This document shows, in pieces, positions 19,219 to 21,757 of a stretch of 21,757 nt of DNA (position 1 is the stretch's first letter; each line of letters starts with the position of its first letter). The stretch is from positions 1 through 21,757 of the forward strand of contig JAWQRM010000521.1 of assembly GCA_033557675.1 (NCBI GenBank), in the 5' to 3' direction. The DNA is from Coptodactyla brooksi (Eukaryota > Arthropoda > Insecta > Coleoptera > Scarabaeidae). The notes below the pieces were generated by a model, which was not told where the DNA came from, did no database searches, and saw only the letters and a list, made by a program, of their open reading frames with translations. A program made the position numbers and the translations under genes.

Positions 19219-20050
19219 GTTCACTATACAAAATACAATACTGCTATCGAAAAGAAATAGAAGAATTGGTCTCACAGTCCACAAACACTGTCCGCACGCG
19301 ATGGGCACGCGATAGGCGCACAACTAGCGTTCATCTGATATACAGAGAGTTAGCGAACAACGCGAACATCACCGTCGACGATGGCATGATGATTAGTTAT
19401 GATGGGCTGCTGCTGTTTTGCTCATGACCGTCTTTGATTGGTCACAGGTGACATGCGAACTGTTCGGCGTCGTGATGCCTTCTGCCGCTATCGCTGGCAA
19501 GTGGTGGGGGTCGACGCCGGTTTTGGGGCGGTCTTGCGCCGACGCAACCCTTTGATAGGGTCGGACTATCCCTCGAAGCGACAGGGCCACTCTCTTCTTC
19601 AGTTCGGTTCATTCAATCCACAATCGGGAAGGAAAGAGTCTTCTGATTCAAACTGTAACCACCACTATGACTTTAACATCTTTTGTTTTGTTTAAATATC
19701 CAAAAAAATGGAACAGCAGGAACGTTTTTCTTTTAATTATCTTTTACCGACATGACGTCAAAATCGAAAGTTATTTTCTACGCGCAAAACTAAACTTTTC
19801 CATCACCACAAAAAAAAATTAACTAGGATGTATTCTTTGTTTTTCTTATTATCTGACGACTGTGATGTCTTTTGGCGTGGGCGATTGTTGTGACAGCACA
19901 GTGCAGACTGCTGAGCGTCGGACGACTTTCCTGCTCTCGGAGCAGCATTTGACTAAGTGACGGTGGTCCGGCCCAGCCCCGCCCACTTGCCACCTGGCAG
20001 AAGTGGAAGGGACTCATTCAACGCTATGTACTCTCCTCCTGTGGCGATCA
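19219..20050 (-). promoter_or_regulatory. 5' UTR and CpG-rich promoter region of the zinc-finger gene
   Basis: Directly upstream of the start codon the DNA becomes GC- and CpG-rich (19260-19660 and 19850-20050). On the gene's strand there is a CCAAT box (19437-19441) and a GC-box-like CCCGCCC (plus-strand 19977-19983). The two CpG-rich blocks are separated by an AT-rich segment around 19680-19840, possibly marking a core promoter and a second exon or enhancer. Frames open here on both strands are by-products of composition. The transcription start is not determined. Confidence 0.4.
19272..19334 (-). CDS. Upstream open reading frame in the presumed 5' UTR
   Basis: An ATG at 19334 opens a 20-codon frame ending TGA at 19272-19274, 53 bases before the zinc-finger start. 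If the transcript begins upstream of it, this uORF would be scanned first and could dampen translation. The encoded peptide has no recognisable feature. Whether it is in the mRNA depends on the unseen start site. Confidence 0.3.
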   Translation of the reverse strand: MNASCAPIACPSRADSVCGL

Positions 20051-21040
20051 TCGTCTGTACAAATGCAGCCTTCGTTGCTGATTCATAAATCACATCGGAG
20101 TATGGATCTTAACTTGAAGTGTTTATTAATAATATTCGCCCCTGTAGATCAGGGTGACGTCTAACATTTAATATTTAGAAAGGATAACCATAAAAGTTAA
20201 TAAAGGATGCAGAGGGTTTCTGCTTCCGCCTCACCTTTTCGTTTTCATAATTAAACACGTTAACTGCCATGACAGATACCGATATCTGTTTGCATACTTT
20301 TCCTCTAAAATATTAATTTGAAAATCACGCTAAACATAATCCGTGTCTTTAAACCTATGAATTTAAAGGATATTCTGGATCAGATACTGGTATTAAGGAA
20401 CGATGGAAGAAATTAAAGGTATAATTCTTCTAGTTTGTGATGGGTTTTATGACTTCAGTTACTGGTAATAATAACGCCCTCATAAACAATCTTTTGCAGC
20501 CCCTACAATGGGCCGCACTTTACGTAGGTATTGCATAATGTTAACTGGGAATAGCAGTATACGAAAGTGACGAAGGCTTGCTTGAAACTAAATTTTAAAC
20601 ATCCTTACCTGCATTATATAATAAGGTTGAATACATATATAGTAATGAGTACGTAGATATGTTTTTCAAGTAATAGATTATAAAAAATGCCTAAAAAATC
20701 TTTACCTGTGTTATATAGTAAGATGGAATACAAAGGTAATAAGTACATAAATGTGTTTTTCAAGGAATAGGTTATAAAAATTGCTGCCTAAATGTTTCGT
20801 TTACTAAGTTGTGCCCTGTGCTTACCTGCTACCGGGTTTCCATTCTCTGCTTAATGGCGCGCTAGTAAAGCTATAGGTTGTAAAAGATCATAAAATCAAT
20901 TTTCAACTTCTTAAAATTATATAAACGAATTAGGCCATTGTAATCTGCGATAGTTAAGGTATCTTCAACATACACAGTATGACAATTAAATAACGAGAAT
21001 TTTTATTTAAATCATAGAAAACGTATCTATCGAACGTATA
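20051..21040. other. Intergenic sequence upstream of the zinc-finger gene
   Basis: No gene is recognised. It holds a 97-bp tandem duplication (listed separately) and a small perfect fold-back ACAGATA/TATCTGT near 20273-20290. Confidence 0.4.
20602..20792. repeat. 97-bp tandem duplication, two copies
   Basis: Copy 1 is 20602-20698 and copy 2 is 20699-20792. Shared words include TTACCTG, TTATATA, GTTTTTCAAG and TTATAAAAA. By eye, identity is roughly 80 percent. Confidence 0.88.
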
Positions 21041-21757
21041 CAGGCTGATTCTCAACCTATACGCATAAACTTGGGAATTTATTCCTCATGATTAATAATG
21101 ATTATTAAGCAAAAAAAATTTAATAAACATTTTTTAGTTTCCGAGTTATCCGTATAATTAAAAAAGAACAAGGTAGGCTGAGTCTTATTTGTTTCTTACG
21201 TTACAATAACTGTTCAAAGTTATTTCCCATATTTTCGATACACAGCTGGGCTCGCCGAATCCACGAATTTTCACAAGCGCGAACTAAGCCAGGCTGGTGA
21301 CGGATTTCCTCAGCAGCAGCATGTATCCGTATTCGCAACTCTTGCTCCGTATTAACCTCGGTGGCGTACACCATGCTTTTTAAGTGACCCCAAAAGAAAA
21401 AATCCATTGGATTTAGATCTGGAGATCGCGGTGGCCAGGCTATGGGACCTCCACGGCCTATCCATCTTCCGGGAAACACGTTGTCTAGGTGTCGCCGCAC
21501 ATCACGTGAAAAATGTGGTGGAGCACCATCTTGGAGGAACCACATACCTTGTCTTACGTTAAGAGTAACATCCTCGAGAAGCACCGGTAAATTGTCACGC
21601 AGAAATTGTAAATATTGAGCACCGGTTAATCGATTCTCCAGAAAGAACGGACCAATCAGTAGTCCATTCACAATTCCAGCCCAAACATTTACGGAAAATC
21701 TTTGTTGAAAATGTGTTCGCCGAGTCACATGAGGATTTTCCACGGCCCAGTAATGCG
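21041..21757 (-). mobile_element. 3' part of an IS630/mariner-superfamily transposon, running off the window
   Basis: A terminus beginning CAGGCTGATTCTCAACCTAT at 21041 is preceded by TA, the target dinucleotide of this superfamily. The first bases match the CAGGGTGATTC end of the element at 6895. About 160 bases of non-coding end sequence precede the transposase stop. The other end lies beyond the window. Confidence 0.82.
21201..21757 (-). CDS. Transposase, C-terminal 185 residues, intact frame, truncated by window edge
   Basis: The visible frame starts inside the first-Asp region (HYWAVENPHVTRRTHFQQ), continues with FSVNVWAGIVNGLLIGPFFL, ENRLTGAQYLQFLRDNLPVL, then MWFLQDGAPPHFSRDVRRHL (second catalytic Asp), GRWIGRGGPIAWPPRSPDLN, PMDFFFWGHLKSMVY (third Asp in the PMD), a helical region, and ends CIENMGNNFEQLL. 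There are 41 residues between the second and third Asp, i.e. D-41-D spacing, unlike the 34 of classical mariners. It has no stop or frameshift over 557 bases, in contrast to the other two copies here. It would catalyse cut-and-paste transposition into TA sites. Its N-terminal DNA-binding half and first Asp are outside the window, so activity cannot be judged. Confidence 0.92.
   Translation of the reverse strand, partial: HYWAVENPHVTRRTHFQQRFSVNVWAGIVNGLLIGPFFLENRLTGAQYLQFLRDNLPVLLEDVTLNVRQGMWFLQDGAPPHFSRDVRRHLDNVFPGRWIGRGGPIAWPPRSPDLNPMDFFFWGHLKSMVYATEVNTEQELRIRIHAAAEEIRHQPGLVRACENSWIRRAQLCIENMGNNFEQLL

Overview
The window looks like a piece of an insect nuclear genome, probably Hymenoptera (ant, bee or wasp). 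It is AT-rich, eukaryotic and gene-poor. It contains exon-sized coding islands with splice-site-like borders, degraded insect-type DNA transposons (mariner/IS630, piggyBac), a Gypsy fragment and (TA)n(GT)n microsatellite. The taxon is an inference from TE content and the style of the exons. No bacterial gene organisation is present.

Layout. (a) 1-1066 is non-coding with a CpG-rich first 660 bases. (b) 1067-10510 is a dense transposon graveyard. It holds a mariner 3' relic (minus strand), a piggyBac relic with a 47-bp palindrome, copy A of an unclassified repeat, a Gypsy integrase relic (minus), a nearly complete mariner with both ends but an internal deletion, a possible host terminal exon (5544-5712, minus), a second IS630/mariner relic (plus), a 2.1-kb element with ~440-490-bp terminal inverted repeats and a D-x-D transposase (minus), a third related relic (minus), and copy B of the unclassified repeat. 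(c) 10511-14540 is mostly non-coding. It has a microsatellite, a diverged ~0.6-kb tandem duplication, a CpG-rich island, and a plus-strand terminal exon (14333-14523) of a small membrane protein resembling the last segment of a tetraspanin. (d) About 15.0-19.06 kb is an old AT-rich array of diverged tandem repeats, with a younger 250-bp duplication inside. (e) 19137-19218 (minus) is the first coding exon of a C2H2 zinc-finger repressor of the Sall/FOG/BCL11 type. It starts with the MSRRKQ NuRD-recruitment motif, ends at a GTAAGT donor, and has a CpG-rich 5' region with a uORF upstream. (f) 20.05-21.04 kb is intergenic with a 97-bp tandem duplication. (g) 21041 to the end is the end of a further D-x-D transposon whose visible transposase frame is intact.

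Interpretation. The best host gene is the minus-strand zinc-finger gene. Because its exon 1 runs straight into a donor site and no second exon is visible, much of the window to the left may be its long first intron. If so, the repeat array, the CpG island and the plus-strand membrane-protein exon lie inside that intron. At least three elements (6895-9036, 9205-10141, 21041-end) share one transposase family. In the 21.2-kb copy the second and third catalytic aspartates are 41 residues apart. Only that copy could be part of an active element. I found no CRISPR, toxin or defence system.
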